Source: JBIQLO01 sp044464175 (lineage in GTDB: Bacteria > Planctomycetota > Phycisphaerae > Tepidisphaerales > Tepidisphaeraceae). Taken from it: a stretch of DNA of 15,413 nucleotides. Of the stretch, positions 1-6,446 are shown one piece after another (the first letter of the stretch is position 1; every line of letters starts with the position of its first letter). A program made the position numbers and the translations under genes. The notes below the pieces were generated by a model. It searched no databases. It was not told where the DNA came from and saw nothing but the letters and a program-made list of their open reading frames with translations. Where the stretch lies: contig JBIQLO010000090.1 in assembly GCA_044464175.1 (NCBI GenBank), positions 1 to 15,413 of the forward strand, read 5' to 3'.

Positions 1-1
1 G

Positions 2-817
2 GCCAGCGGCGAAGCGCTTCCCTACCTCGACTTCGCCGTCACCAGCGAAACCGGGCCGGATGTCCCCACCGACACCGCCGTCATCCTGGTGAGCAATCCC
101 GACGTCACCTACGACCAGGGCGAGTTCCAGTGGGAGCAGGCGGTCACCGTCCCCATGTGGAGCCTGATCAACGACGCCCTGACCAAGCCCCCGCAGCTCC
201 AGAAGGTCGTCAACTTCAATCCCCAGATTGCCGGCGAAATGCAGGAAAACGCCCTCTTCGCCCTCATCCTGGCCAACCTCATCATCATGGCCTACATCTG
301 GCTGCGCTTCGGCAACCTTAAATATGGTGCTGCCACCGTCGCCGCCATGCTCCATGACTTGGTCCTGGTCTGCGGCTTCGTCGGCCTCTCCCACTACATC
401 GCCCTTACCCCCATCGGCCATTGGCTCCTGATCGAGCCCTTCCGCATCAATCTCACTCTCGTCGCCGGCATTCTTACCATGATGGGCTACTCCATGGTGG
501 ACACCATCGTCGTCTTCGACCGCGTGCGCGAAAATCGCGGCAAGTACGGCGCTGCCAGCCGTCAGGTCATCAACGACTCCATCAACCAGACCCTCTCCCG
601 CACGCTTCTGACCGCCGGCACCACGCTGGCCACCGTGCTGGTGATGTACATCTTCGGCGGCCCCGGCATCCACGGGTTCACCTATACCCTCTGGACCGGC
701 ATCCTGATCGGCACTTACTCCTCCATCGCCATCGCCTCGCCCCTGCTGCTGCTGGGGCGCCACCACGCCCACGATGCCCCCCATGCCGAATCCGCCCGCC
801 CCGTCAGCGCGGGGTGA
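2..817 (+). CDS. secF: Protein translocase subunit SecF, C-terminal part (cut by window edge)
   Basis: SecF works with SecD in the inner membrane, using the proton gradient to help pull proteins through SecYEG. The frame is open from the left edge, so the true start lies outside; GTG 89 is only an internal codon. The first 75 or so residues look like the end of the periplasmic domain. Five hydrophobic segments follow, matching TM2-6 of the six in SecF. Diagnostic motifs are NPQIAGEMQENALFALI, GYSMVDTIVVFDRVREN and the Gly-rich FGGPGIHGF stretch. The DTIVVFDRVREN block is SecF-like rather than SecD-like (SecD usually has a DANVLIFERI type). The tail is short and His-rich. Whether the gene is separate or the C-terminal half of a fused SecDF cannot be decided, because the upstream part is missing. 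Confidence 0.93.
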   Translation, partial: ASGEALPYLDFAVTSETGPDVPTDTAVILVSNPDVTYDQGEFQWEQAVTVPMWSLINDALTKPPQLQKVVNFNPQIAGEMQENALFALILANLIIMAYIWLRFGNLKYGAATVAAMLHDLVLVCGFVGLSHYIALTPIGHWLLIEPFRINLTLVAGILTMMGYSMVDTIVVFDRVRENRGKYGAASRQVINDSINQTLSRTLLTAGTTLATVLVMYIFGGPGIHGFTYTLWTGILIGTYSSIAIASPLLLLGRHHAHDAPHAESARPVSAG

Positions 818-850
818 AGGTTTGAAAGGCGCTGATTTGAAGATTGGGCT

Positions 851-927
851 GAGCCGCGAGCGTGAGCGAGCGGGCTTGGGAAAAACAGAGGTTCCACCCA
901 TGCACCGCTCGCTGACGCTCGCGGCTC
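851..927. repeat. Long inverted repeat between secF and the phytase-like gene
   Basis: Two 23-nt arms, 851-873 and 905-927, are reverse complements with one mismatch and are separated by 31 nt. The left arm reads GAGCCGCGAGCGTGAGCGAG followed by CGG. The repeat starts 34 nt after the secF stop, so it could act as a terminator or mRNA 3' stabiliser, but no T-tract follows the right arm. Each arm has an internal GAGCG-TGAGCG-AGCG rhythm, as in REP-like palindromic families. Whether it recurs elsewhere in the genome cannot be seen here. Confidence 0.75.
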
Positions 928-968
928 CGTTTGCAACCGGGCGTCACATGCGCCACCATCCGATTCCC

Positions 969-2015
969 ATGCCCCCCAAACACCTTCTCCCCGCCCTTCT
1001 GATCCTCCTCCTCCCCCTCACCGCCCGCGCCCAGTCCCTCCAATTCCGCAACACCTTCACCCTCTCCACCCCCGACCCCAGCGACCTCAGCGCCCTGACC
1101 TGGATCGGCGGCGATCGCTGGCGCGCCCTATCCGACAAGGCCAACGCCGCTCCCTGCCTCACCCTCACCATCGATCCCGCCACCGGCCGGCTCACCGCCG
1201 TCACAATCACCGCCCCCGGCGACCGTCTGGGCCGCCCCCGCCTCGACACCGAAGGCATCGCCTTCGTCTCCGCCCGCCACAGCTATTTTGCCGCTGAAGA
1301 GACCACCCCCGCCCTGCATGAATACAGCGCGGACACCCTCGCCCACCTGACCGCCTATCCCCCGCCGCGCGGCTTTGCCCGCCATGCCCGCCCCAATCGC
1401 GGCCTTGAATCCCTCGCTTTCGCCGCCGACCGCCTCTATACCGCCAATGAGGAGGCCCTCACCATCGACGGCCCCGTCGCCACCCCCAACCACGGCACGC
1501 GCGTGCGCCTCGTCGAATATGCCTTGACCGGCCAAACCCCCGGCGCCGGCCTGCGCGAGGTCCGCCAGTACATCTACCCCGTCGATCCCCCCCAACGCGC
1601 CAATGCCGGGCCCTTCAACCGCCCCGCCCCATCCGAGGAATCCGGCCTCAGCGACATCGCCGCCCTCCCCGACGGCCGGCTCCTGATGCTCGAACGCTCT
1701 GTTTACTACACCCCCTTCCTCGGCCGCCCCTGGCCCAACTTTGAAGCCCGCATCTACCTGGTCGATCCCGCCGACGCCACGCCCCTGCCCGATCCGACTC
1801 GCTCGATAAATGACCCGGCCAACCGCGCCGCCCGCCCCCTCCAAAAAACACTTCTCTACCGCGGCGCGCAGTTCAATATGGAGGGCCTGGCCCTCGGTCC
1901 CCCGACCGCTCACGGCCTCTCCATCCTCGGCATCACCGACAACCAGAAATCCGCCACCCGCGGCCTGATCAACAACCAGCTCCACGCCTTCGAATGGCTC
2001 CCCGAATCGAAGTGA
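969..2015 (+). CDS. Exported phytase-like / esterase-like beta-propeller protein
   Basis: This is a probable secreted or periplasmic protein of the 'esterase-like activity of phytase' group (Phytase-like domain). The start at ATG 969 gives a textbook signal peptide: Lys-His, then a Leu-rich core, then TARA before QS, where signal peptidase I would cut. The frame is open back to 774, but that extension runs through the inverted repeat at 851-927 and places the signal sequence internally, so it is unlikely. ATG 948 is an alternative. No clear SD is visible. Propeller-like repeats carry family hallmarks: LSALTWIGGDRW, DTEGIAFV...YFAAEE, NRGLESLAFAADRLYTANEE, GLSDIAALPDGRLLMLER and NMEGLALG...LGITDN. 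The length of 348 aa fits the family. The substrate is unknown; family members are usually annotated only by fold. The gene is alone on its strand and convergent with the aminotransferase downstream. Confidence 0.85.
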   Translation: MPPKHLLPALLILLLPLTARAQSLQFRNTFTLSTPDPSDLSALTWIGGDRWRALSDKANAAPCLTLTIDPATGRLTAVTITAPGDRLGRPRLDTEGIAFVSARHSYFAAEETTPALHEYSADTLAHLTAYPPPRGFARHARPNRGLESLAFAADRLYTANEEALTIDGPVATPNHGTRVRLVEYALTGQTPGAGLREVRQYIYPVDPPQRANAGPFNRPAPSEESGLSDIAALPDGRLLMLERSVYYTPFLGRPWPNFEARIYLVDPADATPLPDPTRSINDPANRAARPLQKTLLYRGAQFNMEGLALGPPTAHGLSILGITDNQKSATRGLINNQLHAFEWLPESK

Positions 2016-2026
2016 GTTCCACACCC

Positions 2027-2073
2027 TGTAGGCGGGCTCGTTGACCCCGCTACGGCCTCAATGAGACCGTCCA
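2027..2073 (+). repeat. TGTAGG palindromic element, copy A
   Basis: This is a GC-rich double-hairpin repeat starting 12 nt after the stop of the phytase-like gene. Hairpin 1 pairs GCGGG with CCCGC around TCGTTGA. Hairpin 2 pairs ACGGCCTCA with TGAGACCGT (one mismatch). It matches the copy at 3744-3792 in 40 of 49 aligned positions without gaps. Many differences fall in loops or at stem mismatches. The position suggests use as a 3' end or terminator, but it has no U-tract. Confidence 0.75.
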
Positions 2074-2118
2074 CTTTCGTGCCTCGGACTTCAAATTTTC
2101 AATGCGTCCGCCGGGTGC

Positions 2119-2146
2119 CACAGGTCACGGTACGCCGTGACCTGTG
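2119..2146. terminator. Perfect 12-bp stem hairpin between convergent genes
   Basis: CACAGGTCACGG (2119-2130), loop TACG, then CCGTGACCTGTG (2135-2146): a perfect stem in the gap between two convergent genes. It lacks a clear T-run on either side, so it would be a rho-independent-like stop or barrier only in the loose sense. A dispersed palindromic repeat or an operator are alternatives, although the tight 4-nt loop favours an RNA hairpin. Confidence 0.55.
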
Positions 2147-2167
2147 CTGTCACGCACACCCGCTTTC

Positions 2168-3490
2168 CTAATACGCCCGCATCACCGGCCGCACCGGCCG
2201 CCCCTCCACCAGCCCTTCGGCCCCGGATTCCAGCGCCTGCGCATACACCTTAAGCGCCCCGGCCGTCGCTTCGATCGTCTGGTCGATGGCCGCATCATCG
2301 TGCGAGTAATTCACCACGAAATTCGGGCACAGCACCCCGCGCCGGATCATCTCCTGTAAAAACAGCGTCCGGAATATCTGGCTCCGTTCCCCCGCTCCAT
2401 CCTTGGTCACGAAAATCAGGCAGCAGGGCTTCCCCTGCGTGTGGAAATACTTCTCAATCCCCAGCTCGCGCGTGATCTGCCCCACCCCGTCGGCCAGCCG
2501 CTGCCCCTGACGCCACAGATGCCCCACCACATCCTGCTCCTGGTACGCCTTCATCGTCGCGATGGCCGCCGCCAGCGAGTGCGTCTCCCCCCCGTGCGTG
2601 AACGACAGCAGAAACACTCGCTCCCGCCCGTGGTCATACCCCCCCAGTTCCATGATCCGCCGCCGTCCCGCCAGCGCTGAGACCGAAAATCCGTTGGCCA
2701 TGCCCTTGCCGAACGTGCACAAATCCGGGCGCACCCCGTAATACGCCTGCGCCCCGCCCGGATGCCAGCGGAACCCCGTCACCACCTCATCCAGCACCAT
2801 CACCGCCCCATGCGCATCACACAGCTTGCGCACCCCCTGCAGATATCCCTGGGCCGGCGCTTCGCCGTTCTCCGCCTCCAGCAGCACGCACGCCACCTCC
2901 CCCTTGTGGCTGATCAGCACCCGCTCCAGATCGTCCAGGTCGTTGTAGGCGAATTTCAGCGAGAGCCGCCGCTCCTCCTCGGGAATCCCCGCCCGCATGC
3001 TCGTCGTGCCGATGAACCAGTCATCGGTTGAGAAAAAGGGATGGTCCCCGCACAGCGCCACCTTTTGGCGCCCCGTGTATGCCCGCGCCAGCCGGACCGC
3101 CGCCGTCGTGGCGTCCGAGCCGTTCTTGGCGAATTTCACCATGTCCATTCCCCCCAGGAGTTCCAGGAACGTCTCGGCCGCCTCCACCTCGATCGCCGCC
3201 GGCCGGGCAAAGTTGCTTCCCAGCGGCAGCTGCGCCATCGCCGCCTCGACCACGGGTTTATACCCGTGTCCCAGCGTCACCGCCCGAAGTCCGGATCCGT
3301 ATTCAATGAACTCGTTCCCATCCACATCCCACACCCGGCAGCCCGCCCCGCGCGCGATGAAACCGGGCGACTGGACCGGAAACTGATCATCCCCCTTGGC
3401 ATACGTGTGTGCCCCACCCGGTATCCGCGCATGCGCGCGCTTCCGCAGGGCTTGCGAACGCCCATAGCGATCTGTGACTGCCGTCTCCAT
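2168..3490 (-). CDS. Class-III PLP aminotransferase, glutamate-1-semialdehyde aminomutase-like
   Basis: This is a 440-aa PLP enzyme of aminotransferase class III. An upstream ATG at 3526 is in frame, but ATG 3490 is preceded by AGGAGG with a 4-nt spacer, so I use 3490. Visible family marks are RIPGGAHTYAKGDDQFP near residue 23, VWDVDGNEFIEYGSG (53-67), FAKNGSDATTAAVRLARAYT (120-139), the PLP-ring Asp in VLDEVVTGFR (232-241) and the Schiff-base Lys262 in TFGKGMANGFS. Canonical HemL has a GCYHGHAD segment after the SDAT motif. Here it is replaced by CGDHPFFSTDDWFIGTT, so a role in haem synthesis is doubtful. Similar proteins are often annotated as glutamate-1-semialdehyde aminomutases and occur in polysaccharide or amino-sugar gene sets. 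No such neighbours are present, so the substrate is unknown. The gene is monocistronic here. Confidence 0.85.
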   Translation of the reverse strand: METAVTDRYGRSQALRKRAHARIPGGAHTYAKGDDQFPVQSPGFIARGAGCRVWDVDGNEFIEYGSGLRAVTLGHGYKPVVEAAMAQLPLGSNFARPAAIEVEAAETFLELLGGMDMVKFAKNGSDATTAAVRLARAYTGRQKVALCGDHPFFSTDDWFIGTTSMRAGIPEEERRLSLKFAYNDLDDLERVLISHKGEVACVLLEAENGEAPAQGYLQGVRKLCDAHGAVMVLDEVVTGFRWHPGGAQAYYGVRPDLCTFGKGMANGFSVSALAGRRRIMELGGYDHGRERVFLLSFTHGGETHSLAAAIATMKAYQEQDVVGHLWRQGQRLADGVGQITRELGIEKYFHTQGKPCCLIFVTKDGAGERSQIFRTLFLQEMIRRGVLCPNFVVNYSHDDAAIDQTIEATAGALKVYAQALESGAEGLVEGRPVRPVMRAY

Positions 3491-3840
3491 GAATCCTCCT
3501 ATCGAAATGTCGGATCGAATCCCCATCCACCTTAGAACAGGCCATGCCTGAGCTCCCTCCTCCGCGGTACCCGCGAGGATGGGCTGGGCAAAGAAGCCTG
3601 CCCCAAAAAAATGAAAACTGTTGTCAAAATTCAGCCCTGCCGGCGGCCCACGAAAGGAAATGTTCGGCCGCCATGGCCGATATTATGATCCGAATCCCCC
3701 TCCCCCGCAGCGCCCAATCTCTTATAGACGCTCTTCACCCCCCTGTAGGCGGGGTCGTCGACCCCGCACCGACCTCAACGAGGCCGTCTACACCCCGCCC
3801 CCCATTTGGGCCGCGGATTCCAAACCAAACTTCAAATCGC
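3491..3840. other. Intergenic region upstream of the aminotransferase and downstream of the lipoprotein operon
   Basis: This 350-nt gap has no gene that I believe. It holds the SD of the aminotransferase (CCTCCT on the plus strand, 3495-3500). It also has a bulged hairpin at 3559-3578 (CCTC-C-GCGG, loop TAC, CCGCGAGG) lying in the aminotransferase 5' leader, and copy B of the TGTAGG element at 3744-3792. On the minus strand a TTGACA occurs opposite about 3624, but I find no matching -10. The ORFs predicted here are Pro/Arg-rich frame shadows. Confidence 0.6.
3744..3792 (+). repeat. TGTAGG palindromic element, copy B
   Basis: This 49-bp element is bounded by inverted ends TGTAG and CTACA. Hairpin 1 is a perfect 9-bp stem, GCGGGGTCG-T-CGACCCCGC. 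Hairpin 2 pairs the CGACCTC region with GAGGCCGT around AAC. It is 82 percent identical to copy A at 2027. It lies 49 nt beyond the stop of the minus-strand rpmE-lipoprotein unit, so in transcript terms it is again at a 3' end, but in the opposite orientation to copy A. Confidence 0.75.
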
Positions 3841-4464
3841 TCAATCCGCCCGCTGCGCTGCCAGCACCACCCCGCGCGGCAGCACCGAATCCAACGCCCG
3901 CTCCCCCAGTGCCAGCTCCAGCGCTTCGGTGGGCATATGCCGCTGGTATCCCACGTACACCACCCATGCCGTCCGCCCATCCACCAGCACATACCCCCGC
4001 CCGTGGTAGCGATCGTTCTGGCCCTCAAACCAGCAGCGCCCGAAGCGGTCCACCCATTCCGACAGGATTTCCCCGCTCTTGCCCCCCTTGGTGTACTGCT
4101 TTTCGGCCATTGACAGGATCGTCCGCGCCGATAGCGGAAACGGCAGGCGGATGTAAACCACCCCCACCGCCGTTGCCCGCGAGCGGCTATACCACTGCTG
4201 GTGAATGTAGAACGGACCATCCTTGAGCGGTGCGGTGATCCACTGCAGCGGCACCGCCATCGACACCTTCACCGGCTCGATCACCTTGGGAACCCCCAGC
4301 CCCGACAGATTCAGCATCGACCGCTGCTCCACCAGCGCGCGCGCCACCAGCGGCTGCGTTGTCTGGCAGGCCGACAAAAGTCCCGTCACCAAGACCAGGA
4401 GTACCCAGACCCCAACACGAGGCGCGCTCCAGCGGCGCCGAAAAGACGACAACAACATCTTCAT
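3841..4464 (-). CDS. Lipoprotein of unknown function
   Basis: This is a predicted lipoprotein of 207 aa. From ATG 4464 the N-terminus is basic (SSFRRRWSAPR), then hydrophobic (VGVWVLLVLVTG), ending in the lipobox LSAC, with the Cys at about residue 33 as the lipidation site. GTG 4494 and ATG 4458 are in-frame alternatives, and none has a strong SD. The mature part is mixed alpha/beta with no domain I recognise; the stretch FYIHQQWYSRSRATAVGVVYIRLPFP and the C-terminal WVVYVGY look like a compact beta fold. The gene follows rpmE with a gap of about 50 nt on the same strand, so co-transcription is likely. The link with rpmE need not be functional. A TGTAGG palindrome follows the stop. Confidence 0.7.
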   Translation of the reverse strand: MKMLLSSFRRRWSAPRVGVWVLLVLVTGLLSACQTTQPLVARALVEQRSMLNLSGLGVPKVIEPVKVSMAVPLQWITAPLKDGPFYIHQQWYSRSRATAVGVVYIRLPFPLSARTILSMAEKQYTKGGKSGEILSEWVDRFGRCWFEGQNDRYHGRGYVLVDGRTAWVVYVGYQRHMPTEALELALGERALDSVLPRGVVLAAQRAD

Positions 4465-4512
4465 CTTTTCCAGTTCCCGCTTCCATGCCCTCACGAGGGT
4501 GCCCGCCTCGCC

Positions 4513-4755
4513 TTACTTCTTCGCCGCGGCGGGGGTGGCGGCCTTCTGGAAGCTGTAGGTGCCGCCAAACTTCTTGCTAAACCGCTCCAGGCGACCCGCC
4601 GTGTCCACAAACTTCTGCTTGCCCGTGAAAAACGGATGGCAGGCGCTGCAGATGTCCACCGTGATCTTCGGCAGCGTGCTCTGGGTCGTAAACTGATTGC
4701 CACACGCACATTGCACGTGACAGGTCTGATACCGCGGATGAATCTTCGCTTTCAT
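4513..4755 (-). CDS. rpmE: 50S ribosomal protein L31, zinc-binding (C+) type
   Basis: L31 is a small protein bridging the ribosomal subunits. The start ATG 4755 is set by AAGGAG with a 5-nt spacer; the longer frame from 4791 adds a non-homologous stretch. The protein is 80 aa. Zinc ligands typical of the C+ form are all present: Cys16 and Cys18 in CAC, and Cys36 and Cys39 in CSAC. The hallmark HPFFTGKQKFVDTAGRLERF follows. The C-terminus carries a short Ala/Pro/Lys extension (ATPAAAKK). C+ L31 is commonly a zinc store that is replaced by a C- paralogue under zinc limitation; no C- copy is in the window. The stop is TAA, which shows that TAA is read as stop in this genome. This is relevant to the ribulokinase at the right edge. 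Confidence 0.96.
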   Translation of the reverse strand: MKAKIHPRYQTCHVQCACGNQFTTQSTLPKITVDICSACHPFFTGKQKFVDTAGRLERFSKKFGGTYSFQKAATPAAAKK

Positions 4756-4818
4756 GACTGCTCCTTTGCACCGGGCGTGCGCCGCCGCCACTCGGCCGCG
4801 GCGTCAGCCGGCCTCTTA

Positions 4819-4849
4819 TCTATACTCCACATACCCCCGTCTGGTTCAA
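4819..4849 (-). promoter_or_regulatory. Possible sigma-70 promoter for rpmE
   Basis: On the minus strand TTGAAC (4849-4844) is followed 19 nt later by TATAGA (4824-4819). The spacer is longer than the ideal 17, so this is tentative. It lies about 64 nt upstream of the rpmE start. Confidence 0.35.
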
Positions 4850-4958
4850 AAACCCGGGCCAAAAACTGTATCAACCCCCACCCCCGCCCGCAAGTCGCCC
4901 CAAATCCACATCCTTGCCTTCCCCCCAACACCCCGGCCGAACGTCCCTTAAAAAGTAC

Positions 4959-4986
4959 TTGACAAAAACCGAACAAGTGCTATACT
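4959..4986 (+). promoter_or_regulatory. Near-consensus sigma-70 promoter for cinA
   Basis: TTGACA (4959-4964), a 16-nt spacer, then TATACT (4981-4986). The -35 is perfect and the -10 has one mismatch. An A-rich stretch (TTAAAAAG) lies just upstream. The expected start is near 4993, giving a 5' leader of about 188 nt before the cinA ATG, long enough for post-transcriptional control. Confidence 0.75.
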
Positions 4987-5064
4987 ACCCCATCATGACC
5001 ATCCTCCTCTCCCATCCCCCAACCGCATGCCTGCTAGCTGCCAGATACGACAAAATGTCATCCA

Positions 5065-5164
5065 AACCCAAACGAACCGAACCCAATACCCCTCTGGCGC
5101 TATCAAAAACGCGGTTTTTACCCCCAACCTCACTACGACAATTTACGAAACGAACCAAACCCAA
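5065..5164 (+). promoter_or_regulatory. A/C-rich leader element, copy 1 (upstream of cinA)
   Basis: Most of the cinA 5' untranslated region matches the region upstream of araB on the other strand. AACCCAAACGAACC (5065-5078) is identical, then 15 nt with 11 matches, then CTGGCGCT (5094-5101) identical at exactly the same spacing. A more variable stretch follows, then CG-TTTT-CCCC-AACC, and after one gap AACGAACC-N-AACCCA. Over 5065-5129 there are 49 identities in 65 ungapped positions. The element ends 16 nt before the start codon. Its function is unknown; a leader RNA motif or a dispersed repeat both fit. Confidence 0.7.
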
Positions 5165-5180
5165 TTAAACTCTCCCTCCC

Positions 5181-6422
5181 ATGAACGCCTTGATTCTCTC
5201 CATCGGTGACGAACTGACCCTGGGCCAGACCGTCGACACCAACACCGCCTGGCTGGCCACCCAACTGGCCGCCATCGGCATCGAACCGGCCGCCCATGTC
5301 ACCGTTCCCGATGACCAGGCCAAGATCGAACGCACCCTCACCGAAGCTCTGGCCGGTTATGAAGTCCTGGTCGCCACCGGCGGCCTGGGTCCCACCGAAG
5401 ACGACCTCACCCGTCAGGCCTTGGCCGCCGTCATGCACGCCCCCCTGGAGCCCAACCCCGTCTGGTTGGCCGAACTGGACCGCTTCTTCAAGGACCGCGG
5501 CCGCCCCATGCCCGCCGCCAACCGCATCCAGGCCATGATCCCCCGCGGCGCTGAAATGATCTTCAACCACGCCGGCACGGCGGCCGGAATCGCCGCCCGC
5601 GTCTCCAGCACTCAAATGTTCTTCCTCCCCGGCGTTCCCCACGAGATGAAGGCGATGTTCCAGCGGGATGTCCTCCCTGTTCTCCGGAGCCTCTCCAACG
5701 GACGGGTGATTCTTTCCCGCACCCTCTGGACCGCAGGGCAGGGGGAATCCACGATTGCCGAGAAACTGGGCGCGTTGATGCGCCGCGACCGCAACCCCTC
5801 CGTCGGCACCACCGCCTCGGCCGGGCTGGTCGGCCTGCGCCTCAACGCCCGATTCGATGACCCCCAGGAAGCGCGCCGCCAGCTCGATGCCACCGACGCC
5901 GCCTGCCGCGCGGCCCTGGGCAATCTGGTCTTCGGCCACGATGACCAGACCCTTCCCCAGGTGGTCGGCGATCTGCTCAAGGCCAACAGGCAAACCGTCG
6001 CCACGGCCGAAAGCTGTACCGGCGGCCTGCTGGCTAAAATGCTCACCGACCTGCCCGGCTCCAGCGCCTATTTCCACGCCGGCTGGGTCACCTATTCCAA
6101 TGAAATTAAAACAAAAATGCTGCAAGTGAGGGAGCAGACGCTGGCCGACCATGGCGCGGTCAGCGAGCCGGTCGCCCTGGAAATGGCCATCAACGCCCAC
6201 CGAAACGCCGGCGCCGATTACGCCCTGGCCATCAGCGGCATCGCCGGGCCCGACGGCGGCACCGAGCAAAAGCCGGTCGGCACCGTCTGCATCGCCCTGG
6301 CCCATCTCACCGGCGCCTCGGCCCGCACCTTCCTCTTCTCCGGCAACCGCGACGGCGTCCGCCAGCGCAGCGCCATCGCCGCCCTGGAAATGCTCCGCCT
6401 CCACCTGCTCAATGCAACTTGA
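5181..6422 (+). CDS. cinA: CinA-family nicotinamide-nucleotide amidohydrolase
   Basis: This is a two-domain CinA of 413 aa, a usual length. Residues 4-170 form the MoaB/MogA-like domain, with IGDELTLGQTVDTN, ATGGLGPTEDDLTRQA (65-80) and LPGVPHEMKAMF (149-160). In CinA families this domain can carry ADP-ribose pyrophosphatase activity. Residues 258-410 form the PncC domain, which deamidates nicotinamide mononucleotide to nicotinate mononucleotide in pyridine-nucleotide salvage. Its catalytic Ser278 lies in TAESCTGG, with SGIAGPDGGTEQKPVGTV at 352-369. The protein should be cytoplasmic. ATG 5181 aligns with the family start but has no SD; instead CCCTCCC directly precedes it. A strong promoter and a long shared leader lie upstream. 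The gene is monocistronic and convergent with argF, 24 nt away, with no obvious terminator between them. Confidence 0.95.
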   Translation: MNALILSIGDELTLGQTVDTNTAWLATQLAAIGIEPAAHVTVPDDQAKIERTLTEALAGYEVLVATGGLGPTEDDLTRQALAAVMHAPLEPNPVWLAELDRFFKDRGRPMPAANRIQAMIPRGAEMIFNHAGTAAGIAARVSSTQMFFLPGVPHEMKAMFQRDVLPVLRSLSNGRVILSRTLWTAGQGESTIAEKLGALMRRDRNPSVGTTASAGLVGLRLNARFDDPQEARRQLDATDAACRAALGNLVFGHDDQTLPQVVGDLLKANRQTVATAESCTGGLLAKMLTDLPGSSAYFHAGWVTYSNEIKTKMLQVREQTLADHGAVSEPVALEMAINAHRNAGADYALAISGIAGPDGGTEQKPVGTVCIALAHLTGASARTFLFSGNRDGVRQRSAIAALEMLRLHLLNAT

Positions 6423-6446
6423 TCCGCTCCATCACGCCTGCATGTT

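Larger units (their letters stand above)
4756..5180. other. Divergent rpmE / cinA intergenic region
   Basis: This 425-nt gap serves transcription in both directions. It holds a possible minus-strand promoter for rpmE, a strong plus-strand promoter at 4959-4986 and the shared A/C-rich leader element. It also has a small perfect hairpin at 5105-5119 (AAAAAC-GCG-GTTTTT) inside that leader. A 57-codon frame opens at ATG 4995, only a few nt from the expected transcription start, and ends at 5168. It is Thr/Pro/Lys-rich with no recognisable domain, so I do not call it a gene. Confidence 0.6.

Noticed and set aside
1128..2024. 298-codon minus-strand frame opposite the phytase-like gene
   Set aside because: Gly-rich shadow; the plus frame has a signal peptide and family motifs.
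3544..4226. Plus-strand frames of about 190-200 codons over the intergenic region and lipoprotein gene
   Set aside because: Extreme Pro/Arg composition, no signal or domain, and they run antisense to a lipoprotein with a clear lipobox.
5133..6404. 423-codon minus-strand frame opposite cinA
   Set aside because: Gly/Ala/Glu-rich shadow of a well-supported CinA.
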